Below are positions 12,201-27,200 of a stretch of DNA of 64,000 bases, one piece after another (the first letter of the stretch is position 1; every line of letters starts with the position of its first letter). The notes under the pieces are model-generated. The model made no database searches. It worked only from the letters and a program-made list of their open reading frames with translations, and had not been told where the DNA came from. A program made the position numbers and the translations under genes. Origin of the DNA: Ochotona curzoniae (Eukaryota; Chordata; Mammalia; Lagomorpha; Ochotonidae); the NCBI RefSeq assembly GCF_017591425.1, contig NW_024467121.1:25432707-25496706 (forward strand), given 5' to 3'.

Positions 12201-15200
12201 TTCACTTTAACTATCTTTATTTGCCATACATATGTTTTTGTGCTCTCAAAGTTCTTGCTATATGATTTTATAGTTGTTGATGTTTTATTGGTGAGCCTGA
12301 GGAAATGTCATGGACCACACAGCAAGTCATTTAGAGAACATCCCTCAAAGTAGGTCGTACCCAAATGATTAATGTCACTCTATTTCACTTGAACTGTTTG
12401 GATATCCATTTAAGAGGGGAATCATCATACAAACTTTCTGCCCAACTCCACAATAACTGAAATGTGTTAACCAACTATGGGCATAGTCTTCAACTACTGT
12501 ATTTAATTTTTTTCTCCTAAAACATATTCATGTTTGTAATTAGCATACTTATATTATACATAGAATAAGATTAAAATGATTGTTCAATAACAGGCTATAG
12601 AAGAAAATTGAGAGGAAGAGAATAAAGGATGATTTCAGCTACCGTTCACCTCCTGTAGGCAGTGATGAATCTTCTGTGATTTTTTTGTTAAATAATAATA
12701 ATAAACTGTAGCAACAATATGAATTACCGAAGTTTAAATTTCCTGTCACCATTTAAATGAAGAATATTGTTATAAAATTAGGCCTTGTTTCAATGAGAAT
12801 ATTGGTGATGTGAGTTGTGAGATCCAAAACATTGACTCCTTGGACTATGAGAGTTTTGAGAAAGAAGAAAATTTATTTCATAAAACAAGACTTAGCATCT
12901 GGCCTCTTTTTTCTATCACCAATCTGAACTTATAGATAGATTCTGTACATTATAAACTTCTATTTATCTGTAGGTATAGGAAAACATTTTTCACCATTTC
13001 CTTGGTCAAGTAGAAAAGTGAAAGTACTTCTATATAGTGACTAAGACAAAACTGTAATAACTGTGAGTTCTGTTATCTGAAATCAAGTGTATTGAATTTT
13101 GGATACTCTTCATACAGGTATAAAAAGAATCCTTTTCCTATGGTGTAAATATTGGGTCAGAATCAGGCTTCCTTAGGGGTGTGTGTGGTGTGTGTGTGTG
13201 TGTGTGTGTGTGTGAGATCAAAAATGATTCGAATCAAAGAGCTTACAGTGAGGACTGGAGGCCAAGAGAACATTGTACAATTTGGTTTAGCTGTTATGAA
13301 ATTTGTAAAATCTAAGTTCTGTATAATTTTTTCTCTTGCAATTGGACATCTGGTTGTTCCAACAGTTCTTGTGAAAATATCACTTTTTTGGAGTGGGTAT
13401 TATGGCTTAATGTGTTAAGCTGCTGCTTATGATGACAGCATCCCATATCAGTGTCAATTCTAGATCCCTCCTTTGTTTCCATCCTAAATTCCTGCCAGTG
13501 TATCTGGGAAGGCAGTGGATAATGGTCTAAGGATTTGGGCCCCAGAGGGAGTTCCTGGGATCTGTGTGGCATACACCTGGCTATTGTGGCCATTTGGAGA
13601 GTGAATGCCTAGATGGAAGATATCTGTCTCCCTGTCAGTTGTTTTGCTTTTCAAATGAAAATATTTTTTTAAAAAAGAAAATATTACCTTTAACCATAAA
13701 ACTTCTCATTGTCTTTTTAAATTCTCCGTACTACCCTATTGATGTGTTTCTGTTCTTTTGCCAACATCACATTGCCAACATCTTATTTCAAATTTAAAAT
13801 GTTTATTATAATTAGTTTTGTTTAAAATGTGTTTTATATTTTCATGTACTTTAAATGCATTTTCCAGTTATCTCGTCACCAAGGTTAGGTCACACAGAAG
13901 TCAGGGGCAATGGAACTCCCCCTGAATCTCCTACATGGAGCCCATCACGTGAGCCACAGTCTGTAGTCCTCTAGGATGCATTAGCAGAAAGCAGGATTGG
14001 AAGTAGAGTATCTCATAATCCTTCCAACTGGTTCACAAATATGCGATGTGGTGTTCCAAGTGGAAGTTAATATGATGTGCCGTATACTTGCCTCGAGATT
14101 TATAAGAAGCCCTGAAGTTGGACAGTGGTAGTCCTTCGGCTTTTACAGTTTTGACTTTTTCTTCAGCATTGAGGGTCTTATTCTAGATAGTCCATTTCCA
14201 TTTAAACTTTTAGAATCAGTTTGCTGATATCCACAAGATGTGTTCAGGTTTTTAGATTGGATTGGCTTGAGAGCTACAGATCAAAATAGGAACTGATATA
14301 AAAATATTGAGGCTTACTATTCATATATTTGCTTTATATTTCTATTTATTTAAATTACCTTTGATTTTTCATCAGTTTTATATTTTATTAGAATTTTATA
14401 CATATTTTGATAACTGTATGTATTAATATAAGTAGCATTGTGTTTTCAATTTATGCACAAAGTTTTCATTGGTGGTATATAAGGATAAATGAATTTCTTA
14501 GGATTATATTTAAAGTAGAACTATTTAGAGAGAGAGAAAGAGAGAGAGATTTTCTATTCACTGGGTTACTCCTCAAATGGCCAGAATTTTGGAGGTGGAC
14601 TGGGCCAAATCTGGGAGCCAGGAACTTCTCCATCTTCCTACCTGGGCACAGGGCCCAAGCACTGGGGCCATAATTGCTGCTTTACTGGACACATTGGATG
14701 GGAAGTAGATTACAAGTGGAGCAGCCAGGGCTTGAATTGGAGCCCATATGGAATACCAGCATCCCAGCGAGCAGCATAACTTGCTACAACACAATGGCAG
14801 TCCTGAGAATTAACTTTTGTGTTCTGCAACCTTGCTGTATTCGTTTAGTTCTAGGGCTACTTTCATTGATTTTTCATTTTTCTATACAGAAATGACTTGT
14901 CCTCTTTGAGGAAGAGTTTTCTTTCTTCCCAATTCATATAACTTTCTTTTTATTTTCTTATTTCACTCTTTACCAAGGATTGATCTCAAAATCAATCTGT
15001 AGTTTGTTGATGTGATGATTTCCATTTTCTTTCAAGTTGTCAACCAGCTTTTCATACCTGGAATAAAAATTGGTCAGTTCCTGATCCATAAATTTCTACA
15101 CATTGTTAGAAATGAGATGCTAATATTATGGTGGTGATTTTTTTTTTGCCTCCACAGAGCTGGTTATGAGAGAAATTTTTCTTTAGTTTTCTTTTCATGT

Positions 15201-18200
15201 GATATTTTTTCTAATTGGATAGTCTTACAGGCGGTGATATGAAGACTGTGTTGGCTTTGTAGAATTGGTAAGGAAGTAATCTTCCTGTTCCTGTTATCTG
15301 ATGAGATTGTACAAAGGACCAACATTCCTTTCTTAAATGGTGGCAGTAGTTTTCCAGTGAAGCCATCTGAACGTGGAATTTCTGTTTGCTAGATTTGGTG
15401 ATTTATTTTCTTTTGTACATACAAACCTATTTACACCAACTTTTTCTTATTTTGTGAGCTTTGGTAGGTTGAACTTTTTTTTTTTTTTAAAAATTGGTCT
15501 TTTTTGTTTGTTGGACTCTATTTAGTGGAGCATTAAGCTTTGGACTATAATGTAAATTAAAAATATGTTATCTTAAAAAAGAAAAGCTAGTGGGAAAAAG
15601 AGATTGATTCATTTCAGCTTGTTTATCAAATCTCTGGGCTGGAATTGTTCACACTGCTCTTTCACTATCTTTTTAAAGTCAATTATATCAGCCATGATGG
15701 TCAACAAGTCGTCTTGTTTTTCTTAGATGGCTAGAGATAGCCAGTATTAATCTTCTGAAACAACTAGATTTTGGTTTTGCTAAATATCTCAAGTGATTTC
15801 ATGTTTTTAACTTTACTGATTTCTGCTCCAATTTTTACTATTTATTTTCTTTTATGCAATCTTGGGTTTAATTTGTTCCTGTTTCCCAAGAAGAAAGTTT
15901 AGATTTTCATATATATGCATTCAGTGCTGCACAGTTCCCTCTAATCATAGCATTCATTGTACCCACAAATTTCTGTATATCATATTTCCACTTTAATTTG
16001 CCTCCAAAGTATTTTTAATATATTTCTTGAGTGTTTCATCTACTTGAGTAATATTTAGAAGTGTACTATTTAAGATGAGTATGTGTGAATTTTCCAGCTA
16101 TTCTTCACTATTGATTTCTGCTTTGATTTTGTTATTGTCTAAGGTCACAATCTATGTGGTTTCTGCTCTTCTACATGTCTAAAGTGTGTTTTGCTTAGGT
16201 CATTTAATTGGGCCTTCAGAAGATTGTATATTAATAAATAGCTATTATATTTGTGTCTTATAAATGTCTAATGGATATAGTTGACTGATGGTCTTGTTAG
16301 TTCAATTTGTCCTTACTGATTTTATGCCTGCTGGATATGTCAACTACAGATTTATGGCTATTGAAGTCCCCAATTATAGCAATTATTCATCTCTCTTCTT
16401 GTTGTCTATCAGTAGTTTTGCCTCAAGAATTTTGTTGTTAGATAACAGCAGAACATTAGAAAATTATTATTATGTTTTGCTCAAAAGTAAACCTCTTTAT
16501 CATATTTAATATTCCCATTTATCTCTGAATCAGTTTCTTTTGTTAAGTTGGCTTTGTCTAAGACTAATTTATCTATTGCAGATTCATTTCGCTTTGATGT
16601 TATCAAAAATATTTTTCCACTCTTTTGCATATAGTTTATATGAGTCTTTGTATTTAAAGTGGTTTTCTTGTAGACAGAAATACTTTATCTCATTTACCTT
16701 CCACTTAAGAAGTTTCTCTCCTGATTAATGTCTGTGAATCATTGACTTCCAAGTGATTATCAATATAGTTAGTTTAATCATCAATATTATAACTATTGGG
16801 TTAATGAAATCATATAGTTGGCCTGCTATTCATATTTGCTCTTCTAACAATTTCTCCAAATGCAAGGGGTGGGGAGGGAGGTAAGGAGAGAGAGAAAAAC
16901 AGAGAGAGAGACAGAGGCATCAGCTGGCTTATTCTCCTGATGGTAGCAACAGCCAGGTTAAAGTCAAGATGGAGCAGTTTCTTTCAGGTCTCCATGGTGG
17001 CATCAGGTGCACAGGTTTGGGGCACCTTCAACTGCTTTTTCCCCATGCCATTAGCTGGAACTGGTTTGAAAGTGGAGCTGCTAAGACTTTAACCAGTACC
17101 CATATGGGTTGCCAATATTGAAGAAAGTGACTACATATCTATGGTTTTAAAACTAGCATTTCAGCTTATATGCTTTTATTGTTCCCACCCACCTCTTGTT
17201 TTCCCTGGCTTTGCCTAAAAGCTGCTCTTTAGATAAAGTCTATGAAGTGGAGTTCTTTCAGTTGCACTGATCTGCTATTATCCAGGAGCTCTATTGCTGT
17301 GGAAAGTCAGATGCAGGGGAAGAACATGCATGGCATACGCCTGTGATTAGAATTAATTCTTAGGGTGAGCCTCTGTACCTGACCTTCACAAGGTTTTCTC
17401 AGATTTGATGAACAATTTTTTCTTCTTTTTTAGATGTGGTAAGCAGTTTAGACGGGACTGGAGCTGTGTTTGCCTTCCCTCAGGCTGTTGCACTGTGGAT
17501 TACTCTGTCTGATAATGCTGTGCTCCCTGAAATAGGCCTTGTTAATAGCAGAATATTCCAGTGTATTTCGAAATGGTTACTCCTCCTTTTCCCTTGCTGG
17601 AAACACGGTAGAATTTCTCAGATCTTTGCTGTGAGAACCTGGTAGGACCCTTAAGGTGAAATTTTTCAAAGTGTGATGGCCCACTTCAGATGACTTTTCA
17701 TGCTCCCGGAGGATTTGTAATGCTTAGCTTTATACTCATTGAGCTCCTAGCAGTAGCATTTAAGTTTTCCTAGCCTAGTCCTTCTCTAGTTAGAAATTTC
17801 TTTTCCACCAAGATGTAGTTCTCTTCTTACTCTGTCTCTCCAATGAGTCAAGAGTTTGTCTTCTAACCCCAACCCCATGATAACCCAAGAAGTTGTGTTG
17901 GCATTTTTTACTTGCTTACCTATATGCCAAAACAGACACCGGAGAGTCAGTTTCACAGTAGATGGAAAGATAACCAAAACAGGACTGAGAACAGTGTCTT
18001 CATATTTGCGTTTTGTTTCTGATTTCCTTTCTTCTCTTTTCCCCAAATATTCCTTCACCAGCTACTCTCTGAGTCTATCATGGAGGGTAATAGGATACTT
18101 AGAGATGACTCTTTCTTCACCATATGTTTTTTTCTCCCCACAGACTTTTGGGGAGTGTCTGAAAATCAATCATTAATGTTCTGTAAAGTATGTACTTTCA

Positions 18201-21200
18201 CATTATTATTGTTCCCTTGGTTTCCATGCTGCTTTGGAGCTACTCTGTAGCGGAAAGAGAGAAACTTAACACCTGGTTTAGCCAAAAAAAAAAAAAAAAA
18301 GATACAAAGAGCCAAAAATAAAAAGGGCATAATTACAACGTTAATGTTCCAATGTATTTTCCCTAAAGCTATAAGAATCAATGGGTGTTAAGGACTACAT
18401 CCCAACAGCCAAGGAGAACACAGGGAATTGGAGTGCCTTCGGAGCCCAAGAACTCCAAGGTCACCCAGTCCTGTTTGGATCTACCACATGGGAAGGAAGA
18501 GTCCCAAATCTTTCTTCACAGGACCCAAGGTCATCAGAACAACAGCCAGGAGCCCTGAGGCATCTGCAGAAACAGAAGAACAGCAAACTTCCTTCGGGAC
18601 TAGGGAGAGGATCTTCTTCTGGTCCTTACTTAGTTCCAACTTTGGATCCCCACCCTCTCTTGCAATGACCATCAGGATTGCTCCGGAGTCCACCCCCCCC
18701 CCAAAAAAAATCAGAATAGACAGAGAACAACAAGGAAAGCTTAGAACCAGACAGGAAACAATCAGCATGGATCCACATATACCTTACTAGGTAGGACACA
18801 AAGATTAGTTACTCCTCACTAGGGTATGGAGGATTTCTCTGCACAGCCTTCCTAAAACTGTTCTGCACCTCAACAGTTGGCAAAGGCCTTGTTAGATTTA
18901 AATCTACCAAGTTCAGCAAAATTATACGTCAACACAATAAACTGCTAAATACTAGAATGAAAACAGACATGAGACAGCTGAATAGTACCCTATAGCCACT
19001 TTAAGATGTATAGCAGCCAGTTCCGTATACAAACAAAAATTGAAGGGTCAATGAAGTAGTCACAGGGTGTGGATATGAACTTGCACTGTTATAACATATT
19101 GATTACTCAATACCATGTCAATTAATTCCATAATGTTGTAAATTGTTGATGTTGTGCTGGGGCTTCTAATTGATCGGGATGATATTCTGCCAGCTCTACC
19201 TTCAGACCAGAGAAGGTCTCCCCAAGAAACTGTTGAATTTACCTGGACAATAACATACTGGACTCTATGCTTGGTAAATGTTTGCAAAGAAAGAATCTTG
19301 ACTTAATTTGAACTGTAATACTGCAACAAAGTGGAGGAATCCACCATGAGGGAAGGACAAGGGAAGGGGATGGGGGAATCCCAGAGCCTATGAAGCTGTC
19401 ACATAATGCAACATAACAAATAATTTGTGTCTGAGTTGAAATACCCTGCACATGATCAGAAATGAACTGAAGAAGAAAAACAAAATGCTGCAGCTTACCA
19501 GAAATCTCTCATCTCCTTTCAAAATTAGAGATGCTCTGAGACATCTGATATTCTAAAATGCAAAGCACACAAGCAGAATTTTCCATAGACTCAGTTTGCA
19601 GTAATATAAGCTCCTAATATATGGAAATGAGCTTCTATGTATGTATTCCAATTAAATATTTTATTAATTTTATTATGATCACTATGAATAATATTTTGGT
19701 GTTATTTATTTTATAATATATATCCACCATGAATAAATTTTTTAAAAATCTATCAACAAACTATGCACATGAAAGCAAGATGAGATTCACTTACCTAAAT
19801 GCATATAATGAGTATAATTAATTTATTGTCTAGAACTGTAAGTTGAAAAAAATTAAAAATGTGACCTGTGGTCCAAGTTATTCTTTTTCTTCATGGACTA
19901 CCCTACATTTATCATTCCAAGAATCAGAGCTAATATGTTAACAATACAATTCATTACATTCTACATTTGATCTGATTTGTGCAAAAATTAAAATTTTTAA
20001 TTTACTCTGTTACCTAAGCATTTACATATATATTTAGATATACATGAATATTTCATATACATATAAGCATATCCATGTTTTTATTTTTAAATTTTAAATG
20101 TTTACATATTTTTATTATTATTAATATTTTCCCTGAATTTTGTAGGTATAGGGATTCCTTCTTTCCATCCCCTTTTTTTCTGCTCAAATACATGTGTGCT
20201 TACTTGCATTGTGCACAAATGTAAATATAATTACCAAAATAGGAGCCAAAGTACTTCTAAAAATAGTGCATAAAATAAAAACCAAAATTTATGTTTGCAA
20301 TTATCCCTTATTCACAATCTCAACCTTTGGAAAAATTCTCTTTTGTTTGCTGAAAATATGTGTCCATATATCTGTCTGCTTGTAGAGAAATACAAATATG
20401 GAGAGAGAGGTGGCAGACACTGGTTCTCTTCTCAACAATCCCACAAAAGCATGAATTGAGCCAGGCAGAATCTGACAGGCAGGAAATCAGTTCAGCTCTC
20501 TTACATAGATGGGAAGAACTCGGCCCTTAAGCCATCACCACTGCTTCCCATTGTCTACAACAACCAGAATCTGGAGTCAAGGGCAGAGACGGAGGTTGGA
20601 CCCAGGCAGTCCACTGTGGAATTCAGCCACCTTAACCATTAGATCAGGCACCTTTCCCAACAGTATTAATTTTTCCCAACAATAAATGAGCATGGGAGGC
20701 CCTTCAGCATTTTTTTCAATCTTCAGTGTACTTTAGCACTGCTTTCTAATTTTCAGTATAAAGATCTTTCACCTAATTCGTTAAATTTATTCAAAAATGT
20801 TTATTTTTTTAAACTATTGTGAGCAAATTGCTCTTACAAGTTCTTTCTTCATGATTATTTTAAAATGCTCCTAACATTTTGTGTGTTGATTTGTTGTGCT
20901 AATATTTTGTTAATTTGTAAGTTATAATTGTTTCTTGGTGAAGTCAAACAGGTAAAATCTTACTTCTTCCTTTGCTGATTGTTATCACTTATTTGTCTTG
21001 TCTCTTGGCTCAGACTAAAACTTTCAGTACTATGTGGAACAAAAGCAAGGAGAGTGGGCACCTCTCTCTGATTTCAGAACTAAGAGGAAATGCTTTCAGT
21101 CTTTCCATGTTTGGTATAATGCTGGCTTGAGTTTGTCCTATACTACCTTTGTTATTTTGGAGTGTGTTTATTCTATTAGTAATTTATTCACATTTTTCAT

Positions 21201-24200
21201 CTTGAATGGAGGTTGAATTTTCTCAAATGCATTCAGTGCATCTGTTTAGACGATTATATTATACTCATCCTTAATTCTGTTGATGTGATTAACTTGCACA
21301 TGTTGAAATATCCCTGCATCCATGGGAAAATTCGACTTACTCATGATGAACAACATTTAGCTTTATTGGGTGCTGATTTTGAGTGCTGTTGGCCTGACAC
21401 CAAAATGGAAGACAAAGCTCCAAGTTCACTTTCCTACCCTGTGCCCAAAGGTCTGCTATCAGACTGCAATCAGACATGGTGTCTTTATTCTCTTTTCCTC
21501 TCTCAAGTGACTGGGGGAGGCATAGTAATTAGAATCAGCCCTCTTTAATTTATTCTTTCCCATTTTCACTACAGTCAGATTCTGTATTTTCTTATCTGGC
21601 TTCCTTAGCAATTCTAAAGATGATTTCATTTGTGAATGATTGTTCAAATGTGCCTATGTGTTCAGATCCAGCTGCCATGATGCCTCCCCTCAAAGAAAAT
21701 ATTCAAGGTGCTATTAATCATAATGTACAAGTGAAAAAATAGAAATAACCGAGGATCTACAATTTTTCTAAAAGAGCCAAGATTCAAATCCAAGTTTCTG
21801 ACTCAGCATTAAGTTTTTCTTACTGCATCAGCCTTTGCTTTTAGTCATTGTTCATTTTGGATGAATGTTTTTAGATAGAATTTGTGTGTCACCATACTGC
21901 TTATGAAATTTACAGCTAGCTGGGTGCTCAGCTATTTTTGTCTAATATGAAGATTTTGTACCAGCACTGTCTAAATTAGATTTAAAACCATGGTCATGGG
22001 TGAGCTAATTTAGGAAAGAGTCAGATAAAAAGAGGACCCAGGTTGGAAATCAGAAGGTATAATTACAGAGAAAATGCCAGATGCAAAATAAGAAAAGAGA
22101 AACAAAGATGGGAAGATCAGATTTCAGTGAGAGTGAAAACTGTGCAAGGAAACCTAGCCACCATTTTGTGCTGTTTTCCCAAATATTGAATCCAGGTCAC
22201 CAGAAAGAGAGGGATGGATGAATGGAGGAATGCATAGATGGAAAGAGAAGGGAAAAGGAGAGGCTTCTTACACCAGGAAAGCTACTGGCTCAGCAGTTCA
22301 ATGTGGAAGATATTTGAGTTTATTCAGAAATTAAGGGAAAGTTTCAGTGAAGAGAGGGATTGAGCAAGAAAAACCAATGCATTTGACACAGCTTGTTGCC
22401 CAGATATGATAGGAACAGGTAGAGAATTCCTAGCAGAAATGCTCTCTGGGAGAAGTTTTTCCATCAGTAACAGTTGCATTTCAGAAAGGGTATAGATAGG
22501 GTAGTAAGTTCTGTGGATTCTTAACTAAGTTTTGGATAGAAAGGAATTGACTTTGTGATATTAGTAACGTGGCACTATGAAGGCAACAACTGTGGATTGG
22601 AGCAAACATCTGTTTCAGAAAATGGAATGTATGTAACTAAAATCTAATGGTAAATTTTTTTTTTCTGCTTTTACTTGTGAAACATTGAAAACTTATCACC
22701 TATGATTAACATTGATATACACAAACTTCTTCATTATAATCTATAGGATTAATCATACAATGTATAACTGACTGAGGGATACACAAAATATTTGTAAATG
22801 GAGATTTAGAAACAACAGGTAACATATTTATTTGTATAAGGATTGATAACTTTAATTTCGTTTAGCATTTACAGTGGCATGTACTTGATGCAGCAGTTAA
22901 AATCCTACTTTTGGATGCATGTATCTCTTACAAAATGCCTCAGTGTGAGTTTGGATTCTACTTCCTAATCTAGTTTCCTGCTGATGTGCATCCTAGGAGG
23001 CAGCAGGTGATGGCTCAAACAGTTGATCCTCTGCACCCACATAGGAGACTTGGGTTGAATTCTTGGCACCAAGCTCCAGCCCGGCTTAAGGCCAACTGAT
23101 GTAGACTTTTAGAGATTGAATGAACAGACCCTCCCCATTCTCTCTCTCTCACTCTCTCTTTCTCTCACCCTCTCTGCCCATCTTTCAAATAAACAAAATA
23201 AATAAGTAAGCACTTTAGGTTTTACAGAGTAGCTAATCATAGTGGACATACTAGCAACTTTTTAGAGATTTTTTGTGGTGATCTAAGAATGGAGGGAAAA
23301 TTTTAAAAATCATTAAAAACTAGTGGTGACATAATTTATAATTTAAATAAATACTAAAGACATGTATGTTGTACATTAACAACACTATTTCAAGAAGATT
23401 TTATTTTTTCCAGTTGGGCAATTCGAATTTACAACATAGTCTCTGTTGGCAAATACTGCAGCAATAGAGATTTTTTCATTACTTTGATAGAGAGTGGCCG
23501 GGGAAGACAAACTATTGCCCATTTACTATAAGACAAGTCTTAATTTTTCATCATCCTTTGAAGTTTTTCTCACCTAGAGAGGCAGAAACAGGGCCTTTCT
23601 TTAGCATCCTAAATGGTAAATATTCTGTATATTCCCTTACTAGAGGGAAAAAGACTTTTGTTTTCAACAGCTGAAACAACATTATTTTAGTAGTGATTTG
23701 CAAAACAATAATAAACTGGAACAATTACATCCTCTTTGGAAGTGACTCATATCTAAGTTCATCATTTTTTTCTTATGCAAGAAGAAATGGGAGAGTTTCA
23801 TATTTGGGGTACATTCTTGATTTATACTGTTTCATTTCACACTAAACATGGGAAAATAAGGATCCACATGCAGGCTTTGAATGCTTCTTGTTGTTAATAT
23901 ATCGGTTGCATACACTAAAACCAGAACATGCATCAGGATATCAGTGTTAGAGTAAAAACCTGACTTTTCTGGTTATGGCTTATCATAACTGGAAAGACTC
24001 AGAGGCCTTCCAATGATGCAGCTGAGTTCCACAAAACTTCCAAGATTCATCAAAACACCACCACACCCCCATTATTGACAATGGAAAGAGCACACTGAAA
24101 TGTTAGATAAGTCAGAGGATATCTGAATCCCTGCTTCATAGAATACTCAATAAAGATTCTCTATAATATTCTTAAATGGATGCAACGTTTTTAAGCTATT

Positions 24201-27200
24201 AATATACCAAGCATGTTTCATCACAGTATTTCTAGCATTGTTATTAGAACAAATCCGTCAAGCAGTGTTTCATATGGGTGGCCTGGGCTATGCTTTTTTG
24301 TCAAATCTGAGATGTCAAGCTATTGTTAAAGAAGTTTCTTTTGAGTCAAGAAACATTTTTCTAGGCAACCCACAGTCCTGCTGCTACTTTCTGATTCCAT
24401 TGTGAGGCTTTGGCAGCTCCCAGATGTAATAATAAAAGTGATGATAGCACATTGTGCTCCTGGATCACTCTGTGGTTTGTCATGTTTGAGTGTTACAGCT
24501 CAGACTGGATTCCCTGGGGGATAGAGCAAAGGTTAAGGTTTGCAAAGGCTCTTTAGAGTGTTTCTGTTTTAGACACATTTTGCTAGCTGGGCAAGAAAAC
24601 CATTTCTGCTTAGGTTATAGGGGAAACCTACAATGCCTCTACCCAGGTGAACATTCTACTCAGTCCAAACCCACAGATGGAAAGTGGATCAAGAGAGACT
24701 TACAGGAAAGAAATAACCAAGACACTGTGATACAATGTCATGGCTAGTGAGAGTGAAAACAAAGGCCTTCTCTCTTCAAACTTAAGTATAAGAGCATCTA
24801 AACTATAATGATGCATGCATACCTCAGAGAAAACCTTCACTCCATGTCAGAGATGAGAAACAAATGTGAATGAGAAGGTGTACATTTGAAAGACTGCAGA
24901 GAGGTGGGAGAATACTCAGTTCATTGTTGGAAAAACAAGAAGATGAATAGGGATTCAGGACATGGGGACCACATTGGTGAGAAATAGTTACTCGGGACCC
25001 AGAATTAGCAAGTTTCAATTTGAGGTCACCATAACTACCAAGCAGCTTAAAGAAGTGATAAGGAAGCTGAAGGAAAAATGAAGTAATTTTTTTAGGAAAT
25101 GTGTAATCCCAGGATTTTGAGAAACATAAATGTGATGTGAGTTGCCGAGCTAACAGACGTAAAATTGGCTTCAAGTTTGTGAGCCCTTGCAATCCCTGAT
25201 AAAGATGAAAGTAAAATTACTGCAGAAATTGGCTTCCTAGTCCATGGCACATTGAATTCCCATAAAGGAACCTAATCAGCTAGCAATGAGCTCACAGTGA
25301 AAAATGAGATATCACTCATGGAGGGAATACATGATAAGGCAGAGCATAGTGGCTAATCTAATTTCTATTAGAGAAGTCTGAATGTTTTAGATTGTAAGAA
25401 AGATAGAAATAGAACTAGAAAATATCAGGCAAAAATTATCAGGCTCATTCTAGGAAATGTTTGAAACAACTGAATATATCTCACAGTATGAGTAATACTA
25501 AAATCTGTGGGAAAAAATAAAATTAAGAAGCACTTTATTTTGGAACAAAAATACATAAGTCCTTTTATAGTTTTTTTTCCCCCACAGTACAGATGCCTGT
25601 GAACCTATGGACTTCTGATGCAAAAATAATCATTATAATTAAGACTTCAGTGAGCCAGTTGGAGTCCACCAGAGGAAATTACACCAATAAAAGAAAAAGT
25701 AGATATAAGCAGCAGTCAGAACAAATTAGCAAATTCCTGCATAAGCTTGATTTAAAAAAAAAAGAATGATTAATTTCAAGAGGAAAATCAAAATAGAATG
25801 AAGATGGCAGGTAACTGCAATATAAATTCTAAATTTCATAAAGTTTATAACTGAAGATCATACTTCAAACTTTGTATACTAAATGAACAAAATCATTGTA
25901 AAAATTATGAAATAAGACTGGGTTTCATTTTTACTTGGGGTATTCACAAACCTTTCAAGATGTGGTTTTTAAAAATATGTTTCTTCTAAGTTCTTTTTTC
26001 AGTGTAGCCATTTTTAGTATAATCAGTTTTTCCAGTTAAGGGAAAGATCTCATATTAAAAGAAAATTTTGTAACAAAAATTCACATATCAAAAATAATTG
26101 CTTAGAGAATTCCACAATGTATTCTGTGACATTTTGATAACTATAGACTATTACTAATTGTAAAGGCAACCAAAATCAGAAGAAATTATCCCATTATCAT
26201 GGGAAATGTTAACATTTCAATTGATTTATAAATATGTTGCAGATGCAAGGAAGACTAAGGAGTCATTCTCAGCATACTTTCTGTAGTGACAGGAGAACTG
26301 ACATGTGAGCCCAAGAAGAAAAGAGAAATAGTCACTTCTGCAGAAGAGCTTTTTTCTATACCTTCTTTGATAGATGGAGTCCACTGGGTATAAGTAAGAG
26401 AGTGGTAAAATGATCTTACAGAGGCTCTGTGGCTTGAGAATGGGGTTGCATCATCATAAACCCATCATAGCTGAAAATGTAAATTGAAAATGCATTTATT
26501 ATACCCAACCTATCAAGTATCACAGGTTAGCATCGCACTCACCATAGAGCATGGACTATTTCCTCTCATGGTCTCAGAGCGGAGTGACACATTAGGCTGC
26601 CGCTGTTCCCCTGTGTTGCACAAGAGGAATGCTGCACATCCACAACCCCAGAAAAGATCCAAAACCAGAATCAAGACCCCGGATTATGGTTTCTACTGAA
26701 TGCACGCCACTTTTGCACCATTGCAAAGTTGAAAACTCTTAAATCAAACCATCATAATCTGAGGATGAAGGACATTTTTTAAATTGCTTGTATTTTTAAA
26801 GAATTCCAGAATTAGGTGATTTGCAGTTTTTAAAATTTATACTGAAATTATTTAAGATATATCTGTGTGATTTTTAAAATTTTTTTAGGAAAGGTGCATG
26901 TGTGCAAAACATTCAGTGACTTCTTGCCTATAGGTACAGCTTTGAAATAAAGATGTACATAATACATTTAAAATATTTATTTTTATTTTATAGGTCGATA
27001 GAGGGAGAGAAAAGAGACAGAGAGATCTTCCATTTGCTGGTTCACTGTTCTAGAACCCACAACCCCCGGCTGGACCCACCCACAAAACAAGGGTTCTTAA
27101 GAGTCTGGAAATCAGTCTAGGTTTCTCACCCAGGTAGCAGGGAACCAAGTACTTGAACCGTGACCCGCTGCTCCCTAGAGTAGTGCACATTAGCAGGGAG

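Noticed and set aside
24490..25192. Open frames of 85 (+) and 122 (-) codons
   Set aside because: No domain, no conservation evidence within the window, no repeat or exon context; treated as chance.
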